Assembly (NCBI GenBank): GCA_946408655.1 | Contig: CAMJTE010000003.1 | Span: forward strand, 1-38,987 | Reading direction: 5' to 3' | Length of the DNA: 38,987 nucleotides | Source of the DNA: an uncultured Caryophanales bacterium | GTDB lineage: Bacteria; Bacillota_I; Bacilli_A; RF39; UBA660 | Shown: piece by piece, positions 31,688-38,987 of the stretch | How the letters are laid out: every line of letters starts with the position of its first letter | Numbering within the stretch: position 1 is the first letter of the stretch | The notes under the pieces: generated by a model | What the model saw: only the letters and a program-made list of their open reading frames with translations | Database searches by the model: none | Told to the model about the DNA's origin: nothing | Translations under genes and position numbers: made by a program

Positions 31688-32692
31688 CTTAATATATGGT
31701 AATTTTGTTATTGAACCATTTATATATTGTTGCATAATAGTCTGATCTGTTGCATCAACTAATCCATCTAAGTTAAGATCAGCAACATGTTTTTGTGCAT
31801 CAGATAAATTATTTTTTGTACTATTACCTACATATAAATCTAACAATGTTTGATCAGTTACATCAACCAAGCCATCAAAGTTAATATCACCAAATAATTG
31901 TGATGGATGTGGCAATTCAGTAATTTCGCCTTCAAAATATCCTTCTAAAATAGTGTAATCAGAAATATTAACTTTTCCATCTAAATTCAAATCAGCTGCT
32001 TTTAACTCTGCCTCATTTAGTTCATAGCCTGCAATATCTGATATATATCCTGAAAGAATAGTTTTATCAGTAACATTAACTATTCCATCTGAATTAACAT
32101 CCCCATAAATAATCTTTCCATTATTTTCATTTGAAATATTGTTACTATTTTTTTTCTTTGCTGCAATTATATCATCTTTCTTACAGTATGAACGGAATTT
32201 CTTATATCCTGCACGACAAATATAATTTCCAATTTTATTTATAGGTGCCGAAGAACCAGCACGATATTCGACTGCATAGTTATTTAACAAACTAAAATCA
32301 GTAATAGTAGTAGCTCCATCGCCATCAACATCACCTAATAAAATTTGATAATCATCAAGTAATTTTATACCACTAACATATTCTCTAACCAACGTTGCAT
32401 CACTTGTAGTAATTTTATTATCTCGATCAACATCCCCAATACGATAAGCTTTTTCAGTTAATTCTCTATAACACTCATAACCATTACTTTTTTTTCTTAA
32501 TGTATACCCTGAATCACAAGTATACTCAGAATCATTTGCAACAGAATTTCCCATCAAATTTGAAAAATTACCAATTTCAAATACTCCAACAACTGCAAGA
32601 ATAGCAACAATAATAATCCCAACTATTAAAATCTTTTTATTTTTTTCAGACCTAATTTCTTCATTACTAGGTCTACCTACATGTTTTTTCAT
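31685..32692 (-). CDS. Membrane-anchored protein with three dockerin modules, 335 aa
   Basis: Residues 1-19 are cytoplasmic with an AT-hook-like KKHVGRPSNEE, 20-40 a membrane helix, the rest outside. Six calcium-loop repeats with F-hand form occur in three pairs: 87-98 and 121-132, 198-209 and 234-245, 269-280 and 305-316 (GDVDRDNKITTSD, GDVNSDGIVNVTD, ADLNLDGLVDATD and similar). Each pair is a type I dockerin. Two short Cys-containing segments (about 57-75 and 157-172) lie between. Dockerins bind cohesins, so this could present a docking site on the cell surface; no cohesin is visible in the window. ATG 32692 follows GGAGGAGA; a much longer frame upstream is rejected. It lies 19 bases after the surface-protein stop, so the two are likely co-transcribed. 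Confidence 0.8.
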   Translation of the reverse strand: MKKHVGRPSNEEIRSEKNKKILIVGIIIVAILAVVGVFEIGNFSNLMGNSVANDSEYTCDSGYTLRKKSNGYECYRELTEKAYRIGDVDRDNKITTSDATLVREYVSGIKLLDDYQILLGDVDGDGATTITDFSLLNNYAVEYRAGSSAPINKIGNYICRAGYKKFRSYCKKDDIIAAKKKNSNNISNENNGKIIYGDVNSDGIVNVTDKTILSGYISDIAGYELNEAELKAADLNLDGKVNISDYTILEGYFEGEITELPHPSQLFGDINFDGLVDVTDQTLLDLYVGNSTKNNLSDAQKHVADLNLDGLVDATDQTIMQQYINGSITKLPYIK

Positions 32693-32711
32693 ATTTATCT
32701 CTCCTCCATAT

Positions 32712-34313
32712 TTATACATTTTCTTTCTTCTTATACATAACAAGCACTGTAGTTCCCGCAACAACTAAAGTTAATCCAAATACTATTAATGCTACTGATA
32801 TTGTTTTCTTTGTATCTGGCGTTGGAACAACTTCTTTTGGTATTGGAACAATAACTTCTACTTTATTTGTTACTTTATTAGTAACGCCACCATTATCTTT
32901 TACACTAATATTTGCAACATTAGGAATAATGTAACCAGTTTTAGTTGCATTAATATAATTAGATAAATCATAATTATCTTTTACCATAGTTGTAATCATA
33001 AATTCATATTCGTGACCATAGAAATCATCTGTTGCAAGATAATCTGCTTTCGCAATTGCATCAATAACAAGAGAACCATCTTTCTCAGTCATAGTTACAG
33101 TAAATTTATTAGTTACATCTACACCTTCATCATTTTTAATAACAATCTTAGATTTATCTTTAACAGTAAGACATGGTTCTAAAATATCATTAAATTTATA
33201 TTCAGTATATTTATTATCACTTCCATCTAAGTTAATATAAGGAACACGATGAGAAGTTGTATAAACATATTCTTCTAAACGTTTAACTTCTTTTTTATTT
33301 ACACTCTTTACAGGATCTTCAACGCTAAATGGAATTAGTGAATCAGGTGAAAAATTAAACATTCCTCCCCCAAAGCCTTCATATGTTCCACCATTTCTAT
33401 CCCACCAAGATTTTAAGAAATCAGGCTCGCCTAGATAGTAAGTTAGATTAAAACTTCCTCCACTAAATAAAATAGTTGACCAAGCATATTTATACTCTCT
33501 ATCACTATAAGTTTCTAAGTTGGATGACTGAATTGCATTTTCCATACTAACTAATTGTTCATAATCAGTTTCACTAGTTAATTTGTCTTTAAACAAGTGT
33601 TGTCTAGCTTCTTTTGTAGTACAATTACCTTCATTATCAAACGCTGTACAAACTTGACTATAGTTTTCATAAATATATGCTTTATCAACACCAGTTCCCA
33701 TTTTAAAAGCTTGAGAAAAATCTAAATCTTTAAATGTTCCATAACCTTTTAAATCAAGTTTATTCCCATCTTTATCTAAAAAGTCATACTGTAAATTAAC
33801 TGAACGTAATCCATCAAGAATAACACGCATATCATTAGCATAAAAATTAATACTTGCTTTTTCTGATTGATAATAATTACCATCAGTGTATTTAAACTTT
33901 TTAAATAGTGTTCCACCTTGACCATTTGTACCAATCTTACAGTTTTTAACAGTTATTTTTAAATTAACTTGTTTCCCTTGATACATTCCAACATTGTTAT
34001 ATAGTATATACATTTTTCCACTAGAACAATCTGATTCACTATCTACATAGAAAACTTTACTTACCGTATAATCTACATCTGAATCATAAAATACTTTTTT
34101 AGCAAATACTTCATTAGCTGATGATAATAAATGATAATTACTAGCAGTTGCCTTAGTGTTTTTCGTATTAAATGTCCAACCATAATTAGCATCTATCTTA
34201 TAACTACTTTCACTTCCTTCCGTAATCACATTAATAACACTCTTTGCTTTAATTACCAAAGGCATTATAAGCATTACTATAATTAGTAACAATAATTTTC
34301 CAAGTTTCTTCAT
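32712..34313 (-). CDS. Secreted, C-terminally anchored surface protein, 533 aa
   Basis: A signal peptide (1-23) and a C-terminal helix plus KKKENV tail (about 506-533) frame a large extracellular region. Residues about 345-470 (beginning YVYTTSHRVPYINLDG, then KFNDILEPCLTVKDKS and DVTNKFTVTM) match in outline the isopeptide-forming fimbrial/adhesin domain. The segment before the last helix reads PTPDTKKT, so it has the position of a sorting signal but not canonical LPXTG; the protein may simply be membrane-anchored. Four cysteines in the N-terminal half (SDCSSG, KNCK, QVCT, GNCT) may form disulfides. ATG 34313 follows AGAGGAGGAG. It has its own promoter and heads a pair with the dockerin gene. 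Function unknown; adhesion is a guess. Confidence 0.7.
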   Translation of the reverse strand: MKKLGKLLLLIIVMLIMPLVIKAKSVINVITEGSESSYKIDANYGWTFNTKNTKATASNYHLLSSANEVFAKKVFYDSDVDYTVSKVFYVDSESDCSSGKMYILYNNVGMYQGKQVNLKITVKNCKIGTNGQGGTLFKKFKYTDGNYYQSEKASINFYANDMRVILDGLRSVNLQYDFLDKDGNKLDLKGYGTFKDLDFSQAFKMGTGVDKAYIYENYSQVCTAFDNEGNCTTKEARQHLFKDKLTSETDYEQLVSMENAIQSSNLETYSDREYKYAWSTILFSGGSFNLTYYLGEPDFLKSWWDRNGGTYEGFGGGMFNFSPDSLIPFSVEDPVKSVNKKEVKRLEEYVYTTSHRVPYINLDGSDNKYTEYKFNDILEPCLTVKDKSKIVIKNDEGVDVTNKFTVTMTEKDGSLVIDAIAKADYLATDDFYGHEYEFMITTMVKDNYDLSNYINATKTGYIIPNVANISVKDNGGVTNKVTNKVEVIVPIPKEVVPTPDTKKTISVALIVFGLTLVVAGTTVLVMYKKKENV

Positions 34314-34336
34314 GACTCCTCCTCTACTTTAGATAA

Positions 34337-34365
34337 ATAATACCAAATAAAAGAGATAATGTCAA
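34337..34365 (-). promoter_or_regulatory. Promoter of the surface-protein/dockerin pair
   Basis: TTGACA (34365-34360), 17 bases, TATTAT (34342-34337). The -35 box sits in the loop of the preceding terminator hairpin. Confidence 0.7.
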
Positions 34366-34380
34366 TGCATCATCTCTTAA
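34346..34380 (-). terminator. Terminator after the YfhO-type gene
   Basis: Arms 34351-34361 and 34368-34378 (AAGAGATAATG / CATCATCTCTT, one mismatch) followed by TTTTATTT on the minus strand; spans the stop codon at 34370. Confidence 0.65.
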
Positions 34381-36928
34381 CTTTACACTTTTTTACACCA
34401 TAAATTATCAAAATTACAATTGATATAAATGATATAAAAATTCCTTTACCTAATCCTTCGGAATAATAAACTAATTTTATCTTATGATTACCTTTATCTA
34501 AGTTTATACTCATAAAGTCTCCAACACTCTTATTAATTTTTACTCTTTTACCGTTATCGTAAGCTATCCAGCCCTTATCATAAGGGATTGCTAGAAAAAG
34601 ATTTGATTTAGTATCAGTAGTAATATTGCCTTCAACTTTATTATTTTTAACTTTAACATCTTTTAGCTGATTATTCTTTAATTTATTATAAACTTTCTTA
34701 AATACTTCTTCATCAAAATAATATAAATATGCTTTATCCTTCCTTTTTATCATCGAATTATCAAGGCGCATCAGAATAGTTGAATTCTCATATTTATTAT
34801 CTAATACTACTGTACCTACATTCTCACTATCAAGAGACTCTACATACTCATCATTTATATATATTGTTTCATAAACTGACCAGTTAATAGCTACATCATA
34901 ATCGACTGTTAAGTATAGTTTTTTATTACTAGTATTGATATCAAATTCATATGTTCCATCACTAATATATCTTTTAGATAGAGGTTTTAATATTTTATCA
35001 TTAATACCACTTATCATACTTACAAATTTATTAATATTTTCAAAACTATTTTTATTATTTATCTTATATTCTTTAGCGCTCTTATTAATTATATATCCTA
35101 GTGATAACGCATAAGGGTTTTCATAGATATATACATTTTTCTTCTCATACTTTTTCTTAAACGAATTATATTTAGTAATAACAAATTTAGATTTATAATT
35201 ATAATATGTATCTTCTAGTTTATCTTTGCTATTAATATATTTAAATCCAAGTAATGAATCATAAATAGGTAATTTATTTAAGTCATAGATGAGTGTTGTA
35301 TAAGTAAGTGAACCACCATGTTTATGAAAGAATCTATAAAGATCACCATCATTAGTAGATAGCGCAGTTGTAAAGCCATGCGTACCACAAGTATGACTAT
35401 CTAAATAACTATAATAATGATTACCATCAATTCGATAGAAATTATTATCAATACCATTTAAATTATGACATGATTCATTATAAAATGTTGCATAGCTATT
35501 AACTACTCTTAATGATTTTACTGTAACTAATGTATCTATATAATTAAATGTTAACTCACCAAGAACAAGTATAAGCATAATAATACTTACAATTACTTTT
35601 TTATTTATTCTTGTATAGATAAAGAAAAGTATCAGATATATAATAGCAAACACCACACTAATTATAATATCAGTTTTAGATAAAAATACCAAATAAATAT
35701 TACTTACTTTATGACTCACAAATATATATAAAATAATTAGTATAATAAAATATCTTACTTTAATCTTATCACAGTTATAAAAACATTTAGCAGCTAAATA
35801 TATCGTAAAGAATGTATAAAAATAAGTAAACCTTGATATATATCCATTAGGGAATGAAAATGCTTGCCAAAACAATTGTAATTGGGGAATAACTAAACTA
35901 GCTATAAAGAATAATACAACAATTAAACTAAGGATCTTTTCCTTTCTTTTAATCTTCTTATTAAAGAAATATAATATTGATAACGCAAAACAAAATAATG
36001 ATACATATATTACCGGTCTATTTCTACCAAGTACTGATGCAGTATTATGTGTACCAATATAAGTTTTAGAAAAGACATTCCCTAAAAATGTTTTATAAAT
36101 ACTAGATATTTTAAAGTCAAGTAAACTTTTATCTAGTTCAAAACGCATAACATGACTTATATTAATAATACTTGGAATTAAAATTATTGAAGCAATTCCA
36201 CCAGCAAGTAAACTAAAGCAAGCAAATCTAATCATTATCTTTCCATACTCTTTAATCTGTTTAAACTTATATAAGCAAAATAATTCATACAAGAAATAAA
36301 TAACACAAAATATACATAACATATATGCCATATAAAAGTTAAACATGATTGCAAGCGATAATGTAATTGTATAAAATATTGGTTTTCCTCTAATTAATCT
36401 ATTTATTCCAATCATTACAAGTGGCATCATATATATTACATCAAACCACATATTATTAAAGTAATATACCGTTGTAAATCCCATTAAAGCATAACTAGTA
36501 GAAAAGATTAAATTAGTAAACTTAGTTCCATATTTATAATTTAGGAACATATTCATAAATAAGCCACATAAACCAAACTTAATCATTAGAATAATAAAAG
36601 TCATAAATGGTGTATCTACTTTTGATACAAACATATATAAAATATTAAATGGACTAGCAAGATAGTACCCAAATGTACTTGCCATGTTTCCACCTAATCC
36701 TTTAGAGAAAGAATAAAAAATTGAATCATTTCCAACAAATACATCATGAATATAATTATAAAGTGAATTATACTGACTAGCCATATCCGCAAGCAAATAA
36801 TTCTCTCCATTTTTAAAATTAGTACCATGACTTATTATTTCTAATCCAACAGTTACCCCTACTATTATTACAATAGGAATAATAAATGCACATATATTAA
36901 TTAATATTTTTTTTCTATCTAACTTCAT
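34370..36928 (-). CDS. YfhO-family multi-spanning membrane protein, 852 aa
   Basis: YfhO proteins are large membrane proteins with a GT-C-like fold; in Bacillus and Listeria they are linked to glycosylation of lipoteichoic acid. The N-terminal conserved block ENYLLADMASQYNSLYNYI (near 42-60) and the following FYSFSKGLGGNMASTFGYYL match the family well. About 12 membrane helices fill residues 8-460, then comes an extracellular beta-rich region (about 470-815) and a final helix near 830-848 with a basic end (KKCKVKR). ATG 36928 has TGAGGT upstream. The gene stands alone after a 465-base non-coding stretch. The sugar and acceptor cannot be read from sequence. Confidence 0.9.
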   Translation of the reverse strand: MKLDRKKILINICAFIIPIVIIVGVTVGLEIISHGTNFKNGENYLLADMASQYNSLYNYIHDVFVGNDSIFYSFSKGLGGNMASTFGYYLASPFNILYMFVSKVDTPFMTFIILMIKFGLCGLFMNMFLNYKYGTKFTNLIFSTSYALMGFTTVYYFNNMWFDVIYMMPLVMIGINRLIRGKPIFYTITLSLAIMFNFYMAYMLCIFCVIYFLYELFCLYKFKQIKEYGKIMIRFACFSLLAGGIASIILIPSIINISHVMRFELDKSLLDFKISSIYKTFLGNVFSKTYIGTHNTASVLGRNRPVIYVSLFCFALSILYFFNKKIKRKEKILSLIVVLFFIASLVIPQLQLFWQAFSFPNGYISRFTYFYTFFTIYLAAKCFYNCDKIKVRYFIILIILYIFVSHKVSNIYLVFLSKTDIIISVVFAIIYLILFFIYTRINKKVIVSIIMLILVLGELTFNYIDTLVTVKSLRVVNSYATFYNESCHNLNGIDNNFYRIDGNHYYSYLDSHTCGTHGFTTALSTNDGDLYRFFHKHGGSLTYTTLIYDLNKLPIYDSLLGFKYINSKDKLEDTYYNYKSKFVITKYNSFKKKYEKKNVYIYENPYALSLGYIINKSAKEYKINNKNSFENINKFVSMISGINDKILKPLSKRYISDGTYEFDINTSNKKLYLTVDYDVAINWSVYETIYINDEYVESLDSENVGTVVLDNKYENSTILMRLDNSMIKRKDKAYLYYFDEEVFKKVYNKLKNNQLKDVKVKNNKVEGNITTDTKSNLFLAIPYDKGWIAYDNGKRVKINKSVGDFMSINLDKGNHKIKLVYYSEGLGKGIFISFISIVILIIYGVKKCKVKR

Positions 36929-37393
36929 ATTTTTACCTCAAAATAATTATATATAATTTTTTTATTTTTAGCGCTAACACATAATACATGGTAAACAAGA
37001 TTGCTTACATTATGTGATGAATATAGATATTACTATCATTCATTTACAGACTCGCTACGTATAATTATACTCCTTTCAGCCATGCCGTTCAAGCAGTGGG
37101 AATTTCCCAAGAGTTAGGATTATACTGTGTATGTTTCTAGCTTATTAAAAATGTTCATTATAAAAGTCTATTTTATAATGAACATTCATTACATTCAAAA
37201 CTAAATTATCCACATAACTTACCGGCTCCACTCACGTGACTTCGTCACAATCGTTCCGCACCTAACGGCAAATTACGCTCCGCTATTTGCCTATTACAAA
37301 TCCTTGTTTCACAAGGATTTGCACTCGCATCTAGTTTCTTACCCCGTCCTTACTTTACTCCTCCATAAGGTTTTAGTCTCACATTCACTCAGA
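36929..37393. other. Hairpin-rich non-coding block between the pilin and YfhO genes
   Basis: No gene is seen in these 465 bases. From the pilin end: 11-bp arms at 37297-37307 / 37311-37321; GGCAAAT/ATTTGCC at 37267-37273 / 37285-37291; GTGAC/GTCAC at 37236-37240 / 37244-37248; the 16-bp terminator-like stem at 37150-37186; a GGGAATTTCCC palindrome at 37098-37108; and CACATAAT/ATTATGTG at 36978-36985 / 37009-37016. The part at about 37200-37330 is richer in G+C than the surrounding DNA. It could be a structured RNA, a palindromic repeat element or sequence accompanying the variable region; I cannot match it to a known RNA family. Confidence 0.5.
37147..37186 (-). terminator. Strong hairpin, likely terminator of the pilin transcript
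   Basis: Perfect 16-bp arms 37150-37165 and 37171-37186 with a 5-base loop (GTCTA on the plus strand), followed on the minus strand by TTTTTAATAAG. It lies 210 bases after the pilin stop, so the transcript would carry a long structured 3' end. Confidence 0.65.
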
Positions 37394-38323
37394 TTAGAGT
37401 TCAGATTTTGAGAGAACTATAACTGGGCGAACAGCGCCGCGGTTGCTGCTGACGCTAATGCCGACAAGTCCGACGGACCCAACGACGTCCCAAACATAAG
37501 ACGACGAATCGCTGTATGGACTACTTGTCCAATACCAATAATTACTATTGTATACCCAACTTGGTGTATCATCTGTTTTTAGACCAACTTGATAACAACT
37601 TTCTGTACATTCTTGTTGGACTTGATATCCCAACCCATTTCTTAACTCATCTATAGTAATCAATCTTACTTCTGTTGCTGCTGGGGCTTTTGCTGCTTTC
37701 CATGCATCAACTGCAGTTTTTATATATGACCCTTCGTATGAATTACTACTTGAATGATATTGCATTCCTGTATAACCATTACTACTATAAGTTTTTGCAT
37801 CTGAAGGTTTATAATCTGATATTTCTTGAGCACTTAATGGTTCTGCTTTTAATAATTTAACTGTAGCCTGTGTAGTATCACTATTCTCTATTACATAGTA
37901 GTTTACATTATTATATGTTACTTGATTACCTACAGTATATGCTGTGTATGTTGGTGCAGGTGGAGTTTTATCACTTCCATATGCGTAATCTACTGTTCTT
38001 CCTGCAACTGTGCATCCTGTTAGATATACACTAGAATCACTATTCAATTGGGTTGTTGAACATACTACTTCATTTCCACTATATTCAATGGTTAACTCTG
38101 ATACATCTGTTGGAAATTTTCCTGTATCTAGTAGATATCCTGCTATCGCAAGTTCAATACTACGTCCATATGCATCAATACTTCTCTTATCTGCTGATAC
38201 TCGTGCCTTTCTTATTATGTTCATTACTAAAGGTGTAACAATTAGGGCAATTATTGCCATGATAACTAATACTGCAATTAACTCTATTAAAGTAAATGCA
38301 GATTTTCTACTTTTCATTTTCAT
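37394..38323 (-). CDS. Type IV pilin-like protein with DGR-type variable C terminus, 309 aa
   Basis: Start ATG 38323 has AAGGAGGAA before it. A class III prepilin leader is clear: KMKSRKSA followed by FTLIELIAVLVIMAI, with cleavage expected after A9 and the key E14 (Ala replaces the usual Gly at -1). The helix runs to about 48. Residues 50-135 form a small pilin-like domain; 136-309 look like the formylglycine/C-type-lectin-like fold of DGR targets (NYWYWTSSPY near 261-270, GAVRPVIVL at the end). Between these, residues 271-296 are encoded by unusually GC-rich, A-poor DNA with many NNC codons, the mark of adenine-directed diversification. Reverse transcriptase and template repeat are not in the window. 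A surface ligand-binding pilin is likely. Confidence 0.85.
   Translation of the reverse strand: MKMKSRKSAFTLIELIAVLVIMAIIALIVTPLVMNIIRKARVSADKRSIDAYGRSIELAIAGYLLDTGKFPTDVSELTIEYSGNEVVCSTTQLNSDSSVYLTGCTVAGRTVDYAYGSDKTPPAPTYTAYTVGNQVTYNNVNYYVIENSDTTQATVKLLKAEPLSAQEISDYKPSDAKTYSSNGYTGMQYHSSSNSYEGSYIKTAVDAWKAAKAPAATEVRLITIDELRNGLGYQVQQECTESCYQVGLKTDDTPSWVYNSNYWYWTSSPYSDSSSYVWDVVGSVGLVGISVSSNRGAVRPVIVLSKSEL
37425..37513 (-). repeat. Candidate DGR variable region and GC-rich 3' anchor
   Basis: In the 78 bases coding residues 271-296, 46 are G or C (59%) and only 11 are A on the coding strand (14%), against an AT-rich, A-rich background. Fourteen of the 26 codons end in C (AGC, GAC, GTC, TCC, GTC, GTC, GGC, AGC, GTC and so on), as if derived from AAC codons in a template. 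The 3' end (CGCGGCGCTGTTCGCCC) is unmutated-looking and can fold GGCG/CGCC (37426-37429 / 37435-37438), which would fit the mutagenesis-stop sequence. No template copy is found in this window. Confidence 0.7.
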
Positions 38324-38425
38324 AATTATTTCCTCCTTCATTAAATTTTCATTTCATTTTACATGTAAAAATACATAAATATTTAAGATAGTGTATGAAA
38401 CATTACCTTTCCTATTTACACATCA

Positions 38426-38454
38426 AGTTTATCATGATTTTTCTACTAGGTCAA
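38426..38454 (-). promoter_or_regulatory. Promoter of the pilin gene
   Basis: TTGACC (38454-38449), 17 bases, TAAACT (38431-38426) on the minus strand, giving a leader of about 95 bases before the start at 38323. Confidence 0.65.
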
Positions 38455-38568
38455 TACTTTTTACAAAAAAATGCAGTTCTAGATTATGCCCAAAACTTAC
38501 CACCTGCTCTCTAAGAAAATAATATCAAAAAACAGAATAAGAGTAAAGAAAAATATTTTTTCCATTAA

Positions 38569-38597
38569 TTTACATCTAATAGTATACGTGCTATAAT
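38569..38597 (+). promoter_or_regulatory. Promoter of the plus-strand AAA gene
   Basis: TTTACA (38569-38574), 17 bases, TATAAT (38592-38597), 24 bases before the start at 38622. Confidence 0.75.
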
Positions 38598-38621
38598 ATA
38601 AGCACAAAGGGGATGATATTT

Positions 38622-38987
38622 ATGAAAATGTTACCAATAGGAAGAGATAATTTTAAAGATCTTATGGATAATGATTTATATTATGTAGACAAGACTGATA
38701 TAATTGAACAGTTATTATATAATAAGAATTATGTATCTTTGTTTCCTAGACCTAGAAGATTTGGAAAAAGTTTATTTATATCAATGGTAGATCAATTTTT
38801 TAATATTGAGTATAAAGATAGAAATAAGAATTTATTTGATGGTTTAAAGATAAGTAAGAGCAATTATTATAACAGATTGTCATCTAATCCAGTTATAAAA
38901 CTAGATTTTAAAAATTTAAAACAAAATAATTTTGAAATTATGTATAATTCTTATAAAGAAATGATTAGAAAATTATACTCACGAAAA
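38622..38987 (+). CDS. AAA-ATPase-like / PD-(D/E)XK protein (DUF1703 type), N-terminal 122 codons
   Basis: Partial; runs off the window with no stop. It opens LPIGRDNFKDL and YYVDKTDIIEQLL and has a Walker A-like RPRRFGKSLF (about 43-52), the signature of the AAA-ATPase-like family whose C terminus usually carries a PD-(D/E)XK nuclease fold. These genes are numerous and variable in gut Firmicutes and Bacteroidetes; their role is uncertain. ATG 38622 follows AAAGGGGATGA with a strong promoter. It is transcribed away from the pilin gene. Confidence 0.85.
   Translation, partial: MKMLPIGRDNFKDLMDNDLYYVDKTDIIEQLLYNKNYVSLFPRPRRFGKSLFISMVDQFFNIEYKDRNKNLFDGLKISKSNYYNRLSSNPVIKLDFKNLKQNNFEIMYNSYKEMIRKLYSRK

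Noticed and set aside
32693..32764. Longer N terminus for the dockerin protein
   Set aside because: It overlaps the surface-protein gene and lacks a ribosome site; GGAGGAGA precedes ATG 32692.
38010..38378. Plus-strand open frame of 122 codons opposite the pilin gene
   Set aside because: Antisense to the pilin helix and leader; no ribosome site.
36929..38621. A complete DGR cassette (reverse transcriptase, accessory gene, template repeat)
   Set aside because: No reverse transcriptase frame and no A-rich near-copy of the variable block in these flanks; only the target is present.

Overview
The window is about 39 kb of AT-rich DNA, roughly 27-30% GC by eye. Almost every gene lies on the minus strand. 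Several features point to an uncultured, gut-type member of the Bacilli (low-GC Firmicutes, near the RF39 / 'CAG' lineages): strong GGAGG ribosome binding sites, -35/-10 promoters with 17-base spacing, T-box control, the GatCAB route to Asn-tRNA, a PASTA kinase with its PP2C phosphatase, a XpaC/TelA pair, YfhO, and a type IV pilin-like protein. The lineage is an inference; no rRNA is present.

Layout. 1-5.8 kb: an unknown gene, two microproteins (one YjcZ-like), a membrane-anchored PrsA-type foldase on the plus strand, recX, a two-gene ABC exporter and a small protein with kinase-like motifs. 5.9-12.7 kb: an asparaginyl-tRNA supply locus. A consensus promoter feeds a T-box leader (specifier AAC), then two tRNA-Asn genes, an intrinsic terminator, gatC-gatA-gatB, a small unknown gene, aspS (likely non-discriminating) and a degenerate DnaQ-fold protein. 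A separate promoter drives tRNA-Ile and tRNA-Glu. 12.7-15 kb: small unknown genes, an AAA/DUF4143 ATPase and a decayed nuclease-like tail. 15-18.8 kb: one very long MMPL (RND-type) protein fused in frame to a xxxLxxG-repeat protein, with a ribosome site and signal peptide at the junction. 18.8-25.1 kb: a five-gene operon (VWA plus solute-binding domain, XpaC, a second solute-binding protein, TelA, CbxX/SpoVK-type AAA ATPase), which is a coherent and poorly understood surface/stress module. 25.1-31.6 kb: trigger factor, then the chain rlmN-prpC-prkC-rsgA-rpe. The PrkC here carries an InlB-type B-repeat after three PASTA domains. 31.7-36.9 kb: a membrane-anchored protein with three dockerin modules, a surface protein with an isopeptide-type domain, and YfhO. 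36.9-39 kb: a hairpin-rich non-coding block, a type IV pilin-like protein whose C-terminal lectin-like end looks like a diversity-generating retroelement (DGR) variable region, and the start of an AAA-ATPase/PD-(D/E)XK gene running off the window.

The strongest leads are: (1) the GC-rich, adenine-poor, NNC-codon block at the 3' end of the pilin gene, which is the signature of A-directed mutagenesis, although no reverse transcriptase or template repeat is visible in the window; (2) the T-box placed directly upstream of the tRNA-Asn genes whose charging it would sense, in one locus with the enzymes that make Asn-tRNA(Asn); (3) the VWA/XpaC/TelA/CbxX operon with two related solute-binding domains.
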